64,000 bases of DNA, taken from Acheta domesticus (lineage: Eukaryota > Arthropoda > Insecta > Orthoptera > Gryllidae). The position numbers and the translations under genes are program-made. Positions 22,801 through 37,800 of the stretch are shown one piece after another. The stretch's first letter is position 1, and every line of letters starts with the position of its first letter. Location: assembly GCA_031308135.1 (NCBI GenBank), contig JAHLJT010003656.1:50576421-50640420 (forward strand), given 5' to 3'. The notes beneath the pieces were generated by a model. That model did not search any database. It saw only the letters and a list, made by a program, of their open reading frames with translations, and was not told the DNA's origin.

Positions 22801-25800
22801 ATTCTCAAAATGGAAAACGAGAAGAGGGAAGCTGAAGAAGAGGCTGCAAGACAACAGGAACGTTACTACGCCATGTGGGACCAATTCGATGACGTCATAG
22901 AAACTTCCGACGAGGAGCAAACGCACGTCTGCCTGCGCAAAACGAAGTGCATTCCGCGACGTTGCAGGATATGGAGAGTTGGCTCCCAAATCAAATCGTC
23001 CTCGTCCTCGGAAGAAGAACGGAAAAGGAAGCTGAAGTCCATCGAGGAACAGGTCATCACCCGCATTTCTCGGAAGCGGACGGAGGCGAACCGCAAGGAG
23101 AAAGCACAATGGCCTGAGACAGGTACATGGAACTTTTTATTTATTTAACCCTGCAGTGGTAACGTGACTTTTTGAAACAAAAGTGGTAACGTGGGGTGTC
23201 TCCAGACCCCCACAACTCTTTTATGATATATGCTAAATTATTGAAAAACAAATTAATATAATATTCTTCTTCTATTATTAACAATTTTTTGCGAGTAATT
23301 ATACAATTTATTAAGAATTTAGTTGCTAAAACAATTCTGAGAATTCATCAGGAAAGCATCTAATACTCGGAGTTAACTTTTCTACCGGTCTGCGCGTGTT
23401 GTCATATCCAAGCTCATGTTTCGTAGCACAAATTGACATCTTTTCAAATTCAAAGTGCAATGAAAATTTTCAATACCCATATTATCCACATTCCACAATT
23501 CAGCAAGATTTTGATGCCCTGATTTCACAGACTCAGCCAAAATACGTAGCTTCAATTACTGCCTTCATTTCCGCTTTGTCAGTCTTATAGGTGCTGCGAT
23601 CATTTTTATTCCTCTCTAAATCCATTTAAATTTTGATATTGGTGGATTCTGTAATTCTCTCAATCATATCCAAATCAATAAACAAAGAAAGCATTATCCT
23701 GGTCTTTTTGAATTGCGTGCAGACTGCTTTTTCCAGGGCGGTGAGTAACGATATTCTGTTCCCGCTCTTCACCAAAAGTTGACGTATTCTTCAACTCTTT
23801 TCTTAACATATAAAGTCGACCTAAAATGTTTCGTAGTACTTCATTATTAACTTTGCAGGGGAATTCTAACGTAAAAATATAGCATGCAATACGTTGCCAA
23901 ACTAATAGAATGTACGAGACTCAAGACATCTTTGCTAACATAGAAGGTAACGCGGGGGTCCCTGGGCACCCCAAACAAACAACAGCTTGTTATACGGATA
24001 AAACTCACGAAATTGGCAAACTGAGACCACACTAAATATCATGATACAAAAACAGAAAGGTTCTCAAGCAATGGTCAGGATAGCCATCGTGGGAAACACA
24101 AGAAGCGGGAAGAAAGGATCGTGGAGGTCCCACAGACCCCCGCGTTACCACTCCCGGGTTAATTAATTAATTTATTTATTTATTTGGTCAAAAAACAGTA
24201 AAAGCTATAGATGACGTATAGGGAAAGAGATTATCTGCGCACATTTTCTTGAGGCCTAGAATTTAAAAAAGCAAACATTTGAAAACTAGAAATAAGAATT
24301 TAGAAAATAATTATCATTTAAAAAAAATAAAAATTGAAAAATATTTGTTCCCGAGTAATAGAAAACCAATTTCAACGGTAAATGAATTGCTTACACGGAA
24401 CATACACGGCAGTGATTATTTTGAATGCGCCATTGTAAAAAGGGCATCAGTCTATTTCAATTAACTTTTGGGGAAAAAGAAAAAAAAACGCCCGGAATCC
24501 ACAATTTGCTCCAGCTTGTTTCATGAACCTAATTAATCAATAAAAGCCTTAGTTTTAAAACACATCAGAAAAGTTTTTTACGCAATAGCTATCAATATTC
24601 AAATTTTGGTCAATTTTCAAACGCTGTGGGCTGACGCCCTTTTCCTATGAATGGAAATACAACAAAGTCAGAGTCAGTTTTTGTCAAGTTCTTATTAACA
24701 TTTAGGTCATTGCAACCTCTAATGGTTTTAACGTTACGGGTTAGCTGAACTAGATGAAATGATACGGTGATGTGGGGGGGTGAAAACGTTTTATAAATAT
24801 TTGTATATTTTGTTTTATTACGATAAACATTGTTGTTCCGTTAAGTTTTAAAATTCCGATGTTAGTAAATGTTTAATGTATGTTCGTGCCTGAAGCACCC
24901 AATAATCAGTTTGTGTAGCAAAATAAGCTAATATTCAAGTGATGCGTCCCTCAAGTAACTTTTACCAGCGCGTGTGCCGCAGTATTAAACCACCCTAGCT
25001 AAATCGTGTCCAAGCCCATATAATGGAATTAACAAGGCTATTTTCAGCCAGACATCCGGAGATGTGGTTAATCCCATGTAGTGTTGTAGGAACAATGATT
25101 ATTTTGACGTGTAAACTCAAAACTGTTTTTCGTTTTTTTAGAGGGTACAGAAAATTACGACAATGAAGATGCACTGGCTGGGTCCATTCGACGCTCGTCC
25201 GTCGGCCCCGCACAGGAAGGCTACCCGTCTACGTCGTACGGCTCAGCTCAGGACGCCTACCCGGCTCCATACGGTTCAGTTCAGGACGCGTACCCGGCTC
25301 CATACGGTTCAAGACAGGGGTCCTACGTGACGAACGCGTATTACGTGCAATGCCGCGCCATTCAAGACTTCAGAAGACCTTCAGAACAGCGGAAGCGCGC
25401 TCCAAGTAGAGATGTCTGCAAAAGCGACCCACCGAAGCACGGAGCGCTGAATGTAAAAGAAAGAAACTTTGCGGTAAGTTCGTGGGACCAATTTTGATTA
25501 ATATAACTGCTGGGGGGAGTAAATACCTTCTAAGAATAAATAAAAAAAATGTGTTGTTTGGTATCAAATAGTTTTTTCTACTCCCATTGTATAATGCTGT
25601 CATTGGATGGCTGCAACCGACTAATCGATACAGTTTTCATTATGATACAGGTTCTTGACCAATCACAGAGACGCTTAAAAACCAATATTGTCACTTCATT
25701 AATCATTGAGAATCTTTGCAGTAAATGTTTCGTTCGAGTGTGTATATTAAAATTGCATTTAATATTATTTTATGCTTCTCATTCTTAATTTCTTTTATTA

Positions 25801-28800
25801 GTAGCGATTTTTACGTGAAATATTAGTTAAAATAAATTGGATTGTAATATCACTTTGATCGTATTTGACTAGCGCAGTGGTAGTTATTGCAGAGAACATT
25901 TGGGTGACGTTAAGATCTCCACGCGAGATCACGCGAGTCATTTTGTGTTATTGCTGCTGCCGTTTGGTTGTCCTTAAAAACCGGCCAATTCTTTAGTTTA
26001 AAATATTTAGTGAATGGTGGTTCTTTCTGGTGGGGTTGACATTTCAAGAAATGAAAGAAAATGCGAAAATGGTGACGTCGGAATATTAGTCCCGGAACTT
26101 TTGTAGTCCCTCGCAAGCGCTCTGTAAAACAAAGCCATCTGTGCCTGTAGGGTAGAGAGGTGCCCGCTAGGTGGCCTTGGCCGAATCTTGAGTGTCGAGT
26201 GCCAGGAAACGATTTAGTGGAGAAGTTTAACTTATAAAAGTTACCACAAGTCGTAGAAAAAGTACCGTATGAAACTCGATGTAATGGGTATTAATACACT
26301 CGTGGAAGTTTACGACACTCGTGTATTAATACCCATCATTACATCATCGTTTCATAATGTACTACTCGTATTATACAATTACTTCTAATATATTTGATAC
26401 CAGAAAACACCTTTCCTTTATATATTCGTAAGACTAATGTTACTCTTTCAGTACCCGCCCATGTTGCTGGGAGCAGCTTACTGAATAAAATAGTAATGCC
26501 ACTGATATATATGAAAAAGAGGCAGAGTCTCAATTATTCAGTTTATTGCACAACCAAAATACAGATAGGGCTTTCTTGCCCGTACAATGTTCCGTAGTTC
26601 AACAGGAAAGTCCAAATTCGTAGCCGTGTTTACCAAACCTCCAGAGATGTACCAAATCCGATGCCAGTCCACCAAATCACATGGAGATTACCCTTTGCAG
26701 CACTTCGTCGGCGTACTAAGTCACTATCACCACAGTCTAGTCGCTAGGCTCACTCTCTATCGCTCTCTGCCAGCCCCGGAGCTGGGCCGCCCGTTATAAG
26801 GCTGCCGGCGCCTAGAGCGCAGACTCGCGCTCCTGGCTCGCTGGTCCGCTGGCGCGGCTGTCACTCTGTTGCTCCGTTGATTCCGAATAGAGTGCGCGCC
26901 TGCCCGCGCGCGCGCCACTTCCGAACGTGGCTGTGTACACAGCAGCCACTACAGCACAAACCTTCTAGCATTTCTAGTATCCCTGAGAATTCAACGACAA
27001 TGAAACCCGTGCCATTCGTTTAAGCGTCCCTTCTTCTATCCGTGGAAAATATGCGAAGAAAAAATTTGGAGCTGTTTTTGAGAGAAGAATAAAAAATATC
27101 ATAAACAGACACAAATTATGCAAAATCTACTAGCTGTTTCAAAAAAATGTACGTGACCTTTTTGAAGAGCTGATTTTTTACAACAGACTTTGTCTAAGAC
27201 AAAAACCTCTATCTTCAATTTACTAGTTTTAAAATAGTAATGCCATTGTTAACCTTTTGCAATTTCCGAAAAAACGGAGAATTTTCCGAAAAATTAATCT
27301 AGCACCAAATTTTTTACCTTTCCTTGATACACACGGAGAGAAAATTTAAAGACATTAGAACCGGTTAGGAAAAAACTGTTTAAAAAATTAAAATTCCCTA
27401 AATGTCGCGCAAAATTTCACGAAAAGTACTCATACTTTCAAAAAATTGAGCATGTACATGCTTGATGATCTGTCCCAAGATCAGACATATCATTCAGAAA
27501 ATCGCGTCTATCATCAATATTATAGTTGTAGGAAGACAACCCAATGAAATTGCACATTGCAATTTTCTAACAATCTGAGATTTCAACAAATATGAGATCT
27601 TCGCCAATGTACGAGATGCCTATCTTTCACGCTACCCGAGGAGAACGTTTTTCAAAAAATACTTAGTGATATTTTTGAGAAAATTTTGAAAATGTTTTTG
27701 AGACGTCATGTAAAGTACCGTCAAAATTCAAAATATTTGTTTGAAGCTCCCAAAGGTTCAGATTTATTTTTATCAATCGGGGAACCGCATTTTTGATAAA
27801 ATTGCCTAAACGGTTTAAGAACTGGCGTTGACCTTAGAAGGACAAACACATATATAATTGACTTAAAGGTTTATTTTTAAACAACAAATTTTCTTAAAGA
27901 AATTTTCCTTGTCGTCAATTCTATAGATGTAAAAAGACCCGAAAAAAATACTGAACTTTTGCAATTTTCAAAAAATCAGAGATATCAACGAAAATGAGAG
28001 ATGCGTCATTTTTAAAGAATTCTGTACGCTATTCGAGGGCAAAATTTAATCAAACAATTTAGATCCATTGTTGTGAAAATTTTGAAATGTTGAAGTGTCA
28101 TGTATACGAACCCCAGATATCAAAATTTTCTTTGATTCTCGCAGGGGTATATTTAGATCGACCGAGGAACATCAATTTTAGAAAAAAATTTTGAACGGTT
28201 TAGGCGACAGTGGAAACCCACCCTCCGCCAACCCGTCGCTTGCTTTCCTGTCTAGACGCTCAGCGGAAAAATGGGCTTTAGCAGAATGTTAATGTAAATA
28301 ATTCCAGGCATCTACAGCCTATCCTCATTATCTTAAGGTTGAGACAGGGAATATTGGAGAGAAATTAAACAGATATTTAATTGGTAAAATATATATTTAA
28401 TGTTAATAAATAAAACACTGACTTAAAATGGAGACCGAAAACCGCAATGCCTATTCATAATACTTTCATAGAAAAACCAAGCCACACATTGCAAAATTAC
28501 CATAACATGCACAAATAAACAAAGAAAAATATAACATTGAACAGCATAAAAAAAAACTCGGAGGAAAAAATCAACTGCAAGATTATCTAAAATAATTTTT
28601 CTTTTAATTGAAAAGAATGAGAATCACAGTAGTATATTCTGTGATTAAATGCAATAGAAATTCAATTAATTGAACCAATGGGATCTCAGATGAGACGAGG
28701 AGTGATGAGAATGCACTGTCATAGGGAGGAGTACTTGCATTTCAACTGACAGAATATCATACTGCTTTCTGTTGGTGAAAATTGCAGTTAATTTATCCCT

Positions 28801-31800
28801 CAACATACATTAAGTCAACACTCTCATGTAATTTCGTGCACGAAATTCTCTGGAATTCCAACGACAATATCTTGTCTTCAATTGAAGTGAACAAATTATA
28901 GTCGTTGAAAAACAGAATATTCAACACTCTTTTTTTATTTATAGAAAAAATGAGAGTACAAAAAATAATATCTCGTGTTCTGTTAAACTGAATAAATGTT
29001 TACTTTTTTTGAAAACACAGAAAGTTCAACAGAAATTCTTGTAAAACCTATAAAAATGAAATTACAAAAATATCTTATATTCTGTTGAACTGAATGAATA
29101 TAGTTTTTGAACAAAAAAACAGAACGTTCATAGAAATTCTTGAAAAAAAACTACAGAAATTTACCCCATTTTACATCTATTGTACAACATTCAAGTTTGC
29201 TCATCTTCTTCAATAGTTCGTTTCAAATATAATTTTCACAACACTTTAATTGCACATGAATAACTTCGCACATCTTCAAAAGAAGTTACTTGAAAAATTA
29301 TATAAAATTCCCTTTGTTACAACATTTCTTGTGTAATATTCAAGTTCAACTAACTTCTTCAATGCCTCCTATGAAATATAATTTTATGACTTCCTCAATG
29401 GTCCTTCAATAGCTCTAATAGATTTATTACTTCACCTTGGTGTTAACACTACCCTCCATGATACTCCTTTCAAAAACAGAACTTGCACCTCTAGCTTATT
29501 AACATGGCAAGATTCTTTCAAAAATCAGTACAGTCCTCCCACACGAAAAATCCATAACTGCAACTATTTTCTGCGCATGTTACAAAGAAACTATGAGAAT
29601 GCACATGGAATGGTATACCAGTTATTAAACACGTTTTATAATGGCGAAGCAATCTCCGAAAGTGAACTACGGGAACCACACCTCAACGTTAATTCGGAGG
29701 TTGGGTCCGTAGAATTATCTCCAACAGTGAACAGCGTGAACTCGTAATCGGGCAGTTCGGGTGAAATGTACCCGATGTTGCACATAAGAATCGTAATACC
29801 GACCTTAGTCCGCTGGAAGATTTAGCTCGCTCAAACAACAAAGCGTGCTGGAAGAACAAGCCTGACAGCGTCCGCCTTAACGTGGTACAATTTCCGCTGA
29901 CTGGGCTCGCGGCCACGCCTTTCGCCCAGTCCAAACTCACACCTCCGCTTCTCGAAGCATTCTGCCTCTCTCCTCACTCAGACCGTTACTACCCCTCCTT
30001 TTCCGCGTAGGGGCGACAACTGTCCCACCCTCGCCTCCCCTCCACCGACCGCTGATAAGGTGACGGGGTCGCCGCCGCGGTTACGCGATCGCGCGGCGAA
30101 TCTTGCAGACGATGTCTTTCTTATCGTCAAATTGTTAGCGACTGAGCAAGCTCAGGATCGCTACAATACAGGTATGGTTTCCCTTTGTTTCCTGCCTCGT
30201 GTACTCGAATTTCGTTGAACAGACTAAGGGTTTAGAAGGAAATGATTGTTACTTACGATATTTTTTTAGAAAAGGGAGGTTTTTCCTTTAACAAAAGCCT
30301 ATCAAAAATTCACTCCATCTCCATCTTATTTGGTTCAAGTGTAATAGAGAATACAATTAACCAACGTAGGGTTTTGTTTCAGACCCCCCAAAATCTGCGA
30401 AGCAGCATCGAAAGCCAAAAGATAAAGCGAAAAGAAAAAGACCTTGCTCAAGAAAGAAACACGAAAAACGTTCTCGTAAGTAATAAAAGAGTGCTACATA
30501 AATTAGAAAGTAATAACTAGTGGTGCGACAGAATGGCACAGGCCTTCTCGTACTAGTTACTTTGCTAATTTTTATGGTCTTGCCAGCTGCCATCTATAGC
30601 CGTCCAAAATATATTATTTTCAAAATTTCCCCATTTTTTCGATTTTTAATGGTAGAACAGAAATATCACTTTATGAATATTAAGGAAGAATAAAACCTCA
30701 TTTAAATGAACTTTTTGTTGAAAAATTTTGAGCCTTTTTAAGAAAAGGAAGAGGCAATTGTAGTACCGATTCAGAACGGAGAATACAGAAGGGTTGTTAA
30801 CAGCTACAGGACTATAAGTTTGACATCAGTTGTATGCAAGCAGATGAACCACTTTATCGCGGAGTATATCAGACAAGTTTCGAATAAAACTGTCATCTTA
30901 AATAGTGCCGAAAAAATTAGGGTCACTTTCGAGAAAATATATTTTTTTTGGTATGTTATTTTTTAATATTGTACAAACTGCACGTAATATTGTACGAAAC
31001 AATTAAACATATCAAAAAAGTGTACATGACCTTATTGAAAGAACAAACGATTTAGTGCATGACAACCTAGTCAAAAGTTGACATGTCACCATGAAAACAA
31101 CATTGCAACCAGTTGAATGTTAAGTGTTGGTTTCTTTTGGTTACAGGAAGGCGCAGAGGTGATCCGCCTTCTGGCTGCTGCGGGCGACCAAACTGCAGAT
31201 TCAGTACGATTTTAATTTTTTAATTTCAATTCAATCTTGAATCTTCATCAAAATTACTTACATTTGGACTGTGTAATTCTAAAGAATCTGTAACAATTAT
31301 TATACCACAGCTTCTGGGTCAATGACCCCGAATTCGATCAGGTTTTTCGTCCAGTGTCCCTGATCCTTTGAGCAAATGCTGACATGGCCACTTGTTTTGG
31401 TTCTGGACAAAAATGTAACTTCATTATTTGTGCACGTATTCTAAATTTCAGTGGGAAATATATTCAAATTATCGTTCTCCATATTGTCGCGGCAAAAAGT
31501 ATTATTCTTTTATGAAGAACATGAGGGTAAAGGCACAAATTTATAGCTAATTTACCTTTAACATAGATTTTATTACATGGGAGCAAATATTTTGTCAACA
31601 AATCTTGAAAAAAAAACGCTCTTTTCATCTGAATTCAACATTCGACTAGAATATGGCTTAGGATAGAAATCACAGAATTATGAAAACGTGCACAGAATTC
31701 ACTTCTCCCCATAGCATCACACACAGTTTTTAACTGTTTTTGACGTAAATAAATAAATGTGCAGTACAGTACCTAATTCTATTTCTCTTTAGTTGTATTT

Positions 31801-34800
31801 CACAGGTTCACCTCTTCTTCGCATGCACTGTCATTTCGAATTGGCTAATACAGCCCAAGAATTTTATTTAGTTATTGCTTGACTATCAATCCTTGGATTC
31901 TCTTCGTTAGTTAATTAAATACCCAAGGAAAATACTCACGTGTCCATATGACATTCTATTCGCCACTAATTCTTCTGTTTTTACTTTTATTAATCAGTGT
32001 TTTCCCTTACTTTTTCTTTATCCCTCACCATTTAATTCCTTTATGTTTCCCCATTCTTGCTGTCGTTCATTCTTATAGTGTCACGCACCGCACGCGGTCC
32101 CCGGCGGCCTGGGAGCGCCGGAAATCCTTGAGGGCGGCCCGGGCCTAGCTCAGTCAGTCAATTTTGTTACTTTTCTGAAAATAGGCGGTTACTTTTCTGA
32201 ACTGCAAGGTGCAATATAATGACAATAACAATTTGGGTGACTGGTAACACAATAGAAAGTTTATTTCCGCCTAATGATAGGCCGGAGAAGTTACACAAGG
32301 AGTTTTAGAAGAAATGCCCTACCTAGTGAGCTCTGGTTAGGAACAAAAAGAACTTAAATCTAAGAGAAAAGCAAAAAGAAAATTCACAATGCAATTATTC
32401 TACTGATTACACAAAGGAAACGATCATTCGCCCTCTGGACTGGCGATTACGTGCCTCAGCGTGGCACCGCAATTCACAGAAAAAAAGTCTTTGTAGGGTC
32501 GTTGACCAAATACAATGCCTGATAATGATGGTGCTGAACAGGCGTCAAATGGCACCGGCGGCGGCTCCGGCGATGGCGGCGCCCGTTGTCGAATCAGCGG
32601 CAGGTCGACCTTCCAGGGCCGAAGGGGCGCTCGTCAGCGGATACCACAGCAGCTGGTGCGGTGATGGCACGGCGGCGGCGGCTTCGTTGGTTCAAATCAC
32701 GGGCGATCGCGTATCCCACGCACAATGTCTCACAGCGCGGTCTGATAGTTCCAATAAGCTCTATGCGAGCACGAATCTCGGAGAGTATTAAATAGCCAGT
32801 GATGGCAGAGTTCAAAAATTGATACTCGGAAAGAGTTTCTCCCGGCTATCGAGATTAAGCAAGACAGAATTGGATTGCACGGGGCAATCCCAAATCGCTC
32901 CCCAGAGCACGCGATGCCGGAGGTACCTCGACCTCTCTCCTCAGCTCTCGCCACCCAAGTCTCTCGTACCCTCACTTTGTGTGTTTTTCCACTCTTTCCC
33001 CCCCCCCCAAATTTTCGCAGATATTTCGAAATCATCCCTTCCCCACAGAATTCTACCCCTGATTGGTTGAGTGTGATGGCGTCTTAACTCTTTTTTTAGC
33101 CAACCAGCTCCGGCGATTCTGGGAATTTTCCTTACTCTGTCTCATTCCAAAAGCCCTCTTTGTTTATCGAAGAAAGTAGGTCAAGAAGAGTGTGAGACAT
33201 GATCGTTGTACCCCCGAAGGTTGCAGTGAATTACGGCTTTGAGCTTCCCAGCGCGGGTGACAGCCAAAAAACCGTGACGGGCACGCGCCGCGAACCTATT
33301 CAAATAGTTCTGGGGCGCCTGAGGTCCCGAACAAAAGGTCTCCCTCGCCCCCTGGTGCCATAAACATTCGGGGGGTGCGCGTGTCGCGCGCTCGCGGGCG
33401 GGCAGCGGGGCGCGGTAGCTTCTCTCTACGCACTAGCCTTCTGCATCGACATTTTATTTATGAAATTAATTTGCAGTAGAACTAGCGTACCGCTACAATA
33501 GTTTACACCAAATTTGCGTAAGTTTTGTTTACCTTCTGACAAATCATCACAGTTAATAAATTAACTTGCAGGTATTTAATCATTTTGTTAAAACTTCAGG
33601 GAATTCAGAAATACAGAAAACTGAAATGAGAAAAGAAAAATCGCCCGCGACAAAGAATAGAGTGATAATACTTAATCTTGGCATTTTGGAATATTTGGCT
33701 GACACGATTTTCATTTTTTTATGTGTAGATCGCTGTCGTCTGTTTTCCAAAAAACTTTAATCGCAGTGTCCCTGTCATGCATAAGTTGGCGAATTTCACC
33801 AGATGCCCACGAAGCTGCGGTATTTGTTACACGTGACGTCTTTAGTGGTATATGCCTATTTACGAGTCCATTAAACATTTCCGTAAATACTTCTACTTTG
33901 CCACTGAGCGAGGTTTCATTTTGTACAAGATTGCAAAGGACCGAAAATCTAACAGAAACAAAGGAATTTGCATCGAAGTTCTTATAATTTCGATATTTTT
34001 GTTTTATTATCGGTGTGTATTCGGCGAGGGACACTTTAGATTACATGATACTAGATAAGATCATGTTTTGATCTTCCTGGAACGGAAAATTGTTCATGAG
34101 AGCTCGCTCTTTCTGGATTTCACACAAGTATGATAGGATATATCCAAATATCAGTATCTGAATATAATCTAACAATCTTCAATACACGTGGTATAGAGAA
34201 AGTTATGTTGTGCTACGGAAAATCGATTTCGCGATTTCAGTGGAAATACACATTTTCGGGTCCACTGAAAGAGAAAAAGTGTTGTGTTCTTTTCAAAACG
34301 TCCGTCCGTCCGTCTGTCTGTCCGTCGATCCGTGTCTGTCGCCTGTGAACAACACTAGCGCACGATATTGTTATTATTATTATTATTATTTATTAATATT
34401 ATTAACATTATCGTCACAACTGTTATTGTCATAGGTAATCGGCTGACGTATCCTGTGGAAATGCTCCCATACAGCGCGAGTCAACGACATGTGGCCTGTA
34501 ACCCGGAACATCCAGCCTTCCAACTACCCACAGTGTCATGCCCTATTAAATGGGACGATATTCGTATGGGACAACTGTAAATTACTTGTAAAGAATAAAA
34601 TATCAAATAATACATTCATGTTGATTTGCATCTACAATTTAATAAACCAATATTAATGACGTAACCGGGCAGGTGAGATCCTGGGTAATGTAGTGGCACA
34701 TAATCCCCACCATCCCGGTATCCGTAGTGTAAATAAAATATTATTACAGTATTAGTAATTTCATCTGCGCAGCAGGATAAGGAATCTATTACGACTCTTG

Positions 34801-37800
34801 TCAATGCTTTTTCTCTCTCGTAGCCCCTCGTTTAAGCTCCAGGTCAAGAAAGCGATTATTTTTTTCGAGCCATGTTAGACCACCCTCAGAGAGCTAGGCG
34901 TGAGCCGGGGTTGTCAACAAATCTTTTCTAACGACTTCCTTTCTGGCCCTGAACGCGGCCAGACCTCGCGCACCCGCTTCACCCCCTTTTGAATACAAAG
35001 ACTAATTGTTGAAACATCCACCTCCTTTTCGACGCCATTAAATTAATATGTGTAATTCAAACATTCCAAGACTCCGGCTGTGTTTCAATTGCGTAGTTAC
35101 TGTTATATGCGCTGTTACTGTTATGAGAGGATGGGATCGTTCGGGGAATTTCCACTCAGAATACGAGGCTGCAATTGGGCTAAATTAACATTAGACGCAT
35201 TAGGGCTAGGCCAATCACATTACTTGTTTCCAAAAACAAAGGAGAAGTAATTTTCGAACTCGGGCAGGAGGAGAGACTGAGAAGAATTCACAGAGGAGAG
35301 AGGCGGATCTCCAGACGTAGCAGTCGCGTCCGGGTGAGTTCAAAGTTTTAGCACGATTGCTTTGCATTGCGAATACATTAAATGACATTTGGACATTAAA
35401 TGTCCCATCTTAAAAGCAATTAAACGTATTCCCTGTGCTTATGTATTATTTTCTATAGAATTGTTTGGAAACACGATTCCATGTAGTTTTTCCGTAGTCA
35501 TGTTAACATGTTCGTTAAATAGAAATCTCTTTTATTTTTTATTAATGTTAGTTTTCTGCTATTAACTTTCTCTTACAGACTAAGGTTCGTAATGTATATT
35601 CAACACAAACAAAAGTACAGTTGCTATTAAACTATATAATATATATTTGATGTGTTATATGTACTTATCAATACAGTTCATATGTTCTTGTTAAATATTT
35701 ACTTATAAAGAAATTATTTTAGATGTGGCTGGTAAAACTTTTGAAAAATCCTTTCAAATGCAACTCTCGGTTCTACTGGAAATTTTCAACGATTAAAAAA
35801 ATTTCATACGTCGTCAGTGGCAAATATTGGAATGTGTACATGTATGTATATTGGATTATATATCTATAGTATTTTATTCTACGCTGTACAGTTCTAGTTC
35901 TATTCAAATAGTTCTCTTTGTGAAACACTCTGCTTCGAACTATATAAATAAGATTTTGAATGCAACGATCCAGGAGGCGGCGATTTTATGTAAACAGACC
36001 CAAGCACTTTGTGTCACCAACGTGAAACGTAAATTGATATAAATATGAACTCCAAGACGACTTGATATGTAAACATACGAAATCCAGGAGGCTCTGATGT
36101 CAAATCAAAGATACTTCATGACATGTCATGAAATTTCACGATGACTTGGAAATATAAAACAATAAGTAAAATTAATAAAAGCGACAAAAATCCTACGGGA
36201 AAAAATGTGAATCGCTGAAAGGAAGATAAAAAAAGTCGTGCCAAGAATGCATGTAACTTGACTCACACCTGAAGCCCTAGTGGCACTCTGCTTCATTGCT
36301 TAAGATGTACAAGCACTTGACTTTATTTAAAATGAAGAACTGAAAACACAAAGGTACGATTACGAGTTCCATTGCTGCACTGTTAAATACACTTACAACC
36401 ACTCTATACTTTAAAACTTATTTTTATTATCTAATCGCAATCTGCATTTTAGTATTTGGTTACAAAGTGTTATGATTCTAACCACATGCAAATAGTTCCC
36501 AGAATATGTTTTAACTTTTCTGGACGAAGTTTTACCCGTGAATTTAGAATTTTAACGTTTGCTATTCAGTTAATATCCTTTATTTAACTAATTTAATAAG
36601 ATTACAGAGAAAAACGTAATAGTCAAATAAATATTCGTTCAGACATATTTAAGTAGTTTCTTCTCCTACCTATTATTATTATTATTATTATTATTATTAT
36701 CCGAATATTTCACTCTCTTCACGATGTGCAGGAAATTTCATCTGACCATTGCTGGTCTAGGCTCGGTCGGTCACGCAGAGACAAGACACGGACGAATATT
36801 CCTTTCTTGACATTTCAATCAATTGTGCCCCAATCACTCGTACATTCCAGGAATTCTCTTGCTATTCTGCAGCTGTCCAGTATTACTGCTTTCTGCATTT
36901 GCTCTACTCATGTGAATGGTAATTCCAACACTTAATTGCATGTACTGTGTGGTTTGGGATTAATCCTGTGGTGAACATTATTATCGGTTGTATGCCGGTA
37001 TTCTGAAGTCTCCATTGGTGGCAAAGCTCTTGAATCAGAGGTACATATTTCTGAGTTTTCAAGCTATATTCTAGATTGTTATTGTAGATGACTACAAGAT
37101 CGATGGTCATGGCTGTTTTCTTGAGCTTGTTCATAACTATTATATCTGGCCAATTGTTCGAAATTGTGGCGTCTGCAATCATGCTTCTGTCCCAGTACAA
37201 CTTCCATTCAGTTCCTAGACTCTAGAAGGATAATATTTGTAATATAGGACATTACAGGACTCAAGTCCGTATTTTCTTACTAATCGTCCGTGAATTATTT
37301 TTACCCATATTATCGTGCATAACTTTATAGTCAGTGGAAGCCAACACACTACAACCGGCAATAATGTGCTGGATGTTTTCATTCTATGCACCGCATCTTT
37401 TATATTCATCACTTACTATGGAGGGGTATATTATATATCGTAAGTAATTTCTTGTTGCGATAACCTGGTCGTGAATAGCTATCATAAAGCCTTCTGTGTC
37501 TGGGTACAGTAAATCACGTGTCAACCACCTGTCAGAAACTTTAAATTCTATATTTATTCTGGGCTGATAGTTTATTGGGATGTCTACTATGTAACGTTTT
37601 TCGATACCACTGTTGCATCAGGTTTTCATGTCTTGTGTGCTCTGGTTGAAACTGAGCATTTGTAGGATTTAAGGGGGTGGTACTGAAATCAGCCTCTACT
37701 ATAGTTTTATGCAATGTCGATATTTCTGTGATCTCAAGAAAGTACTTTCTCATAAGAGAGATTTGGTTGGCATTACTGTTGGTTATATTTGTAATGCCTC

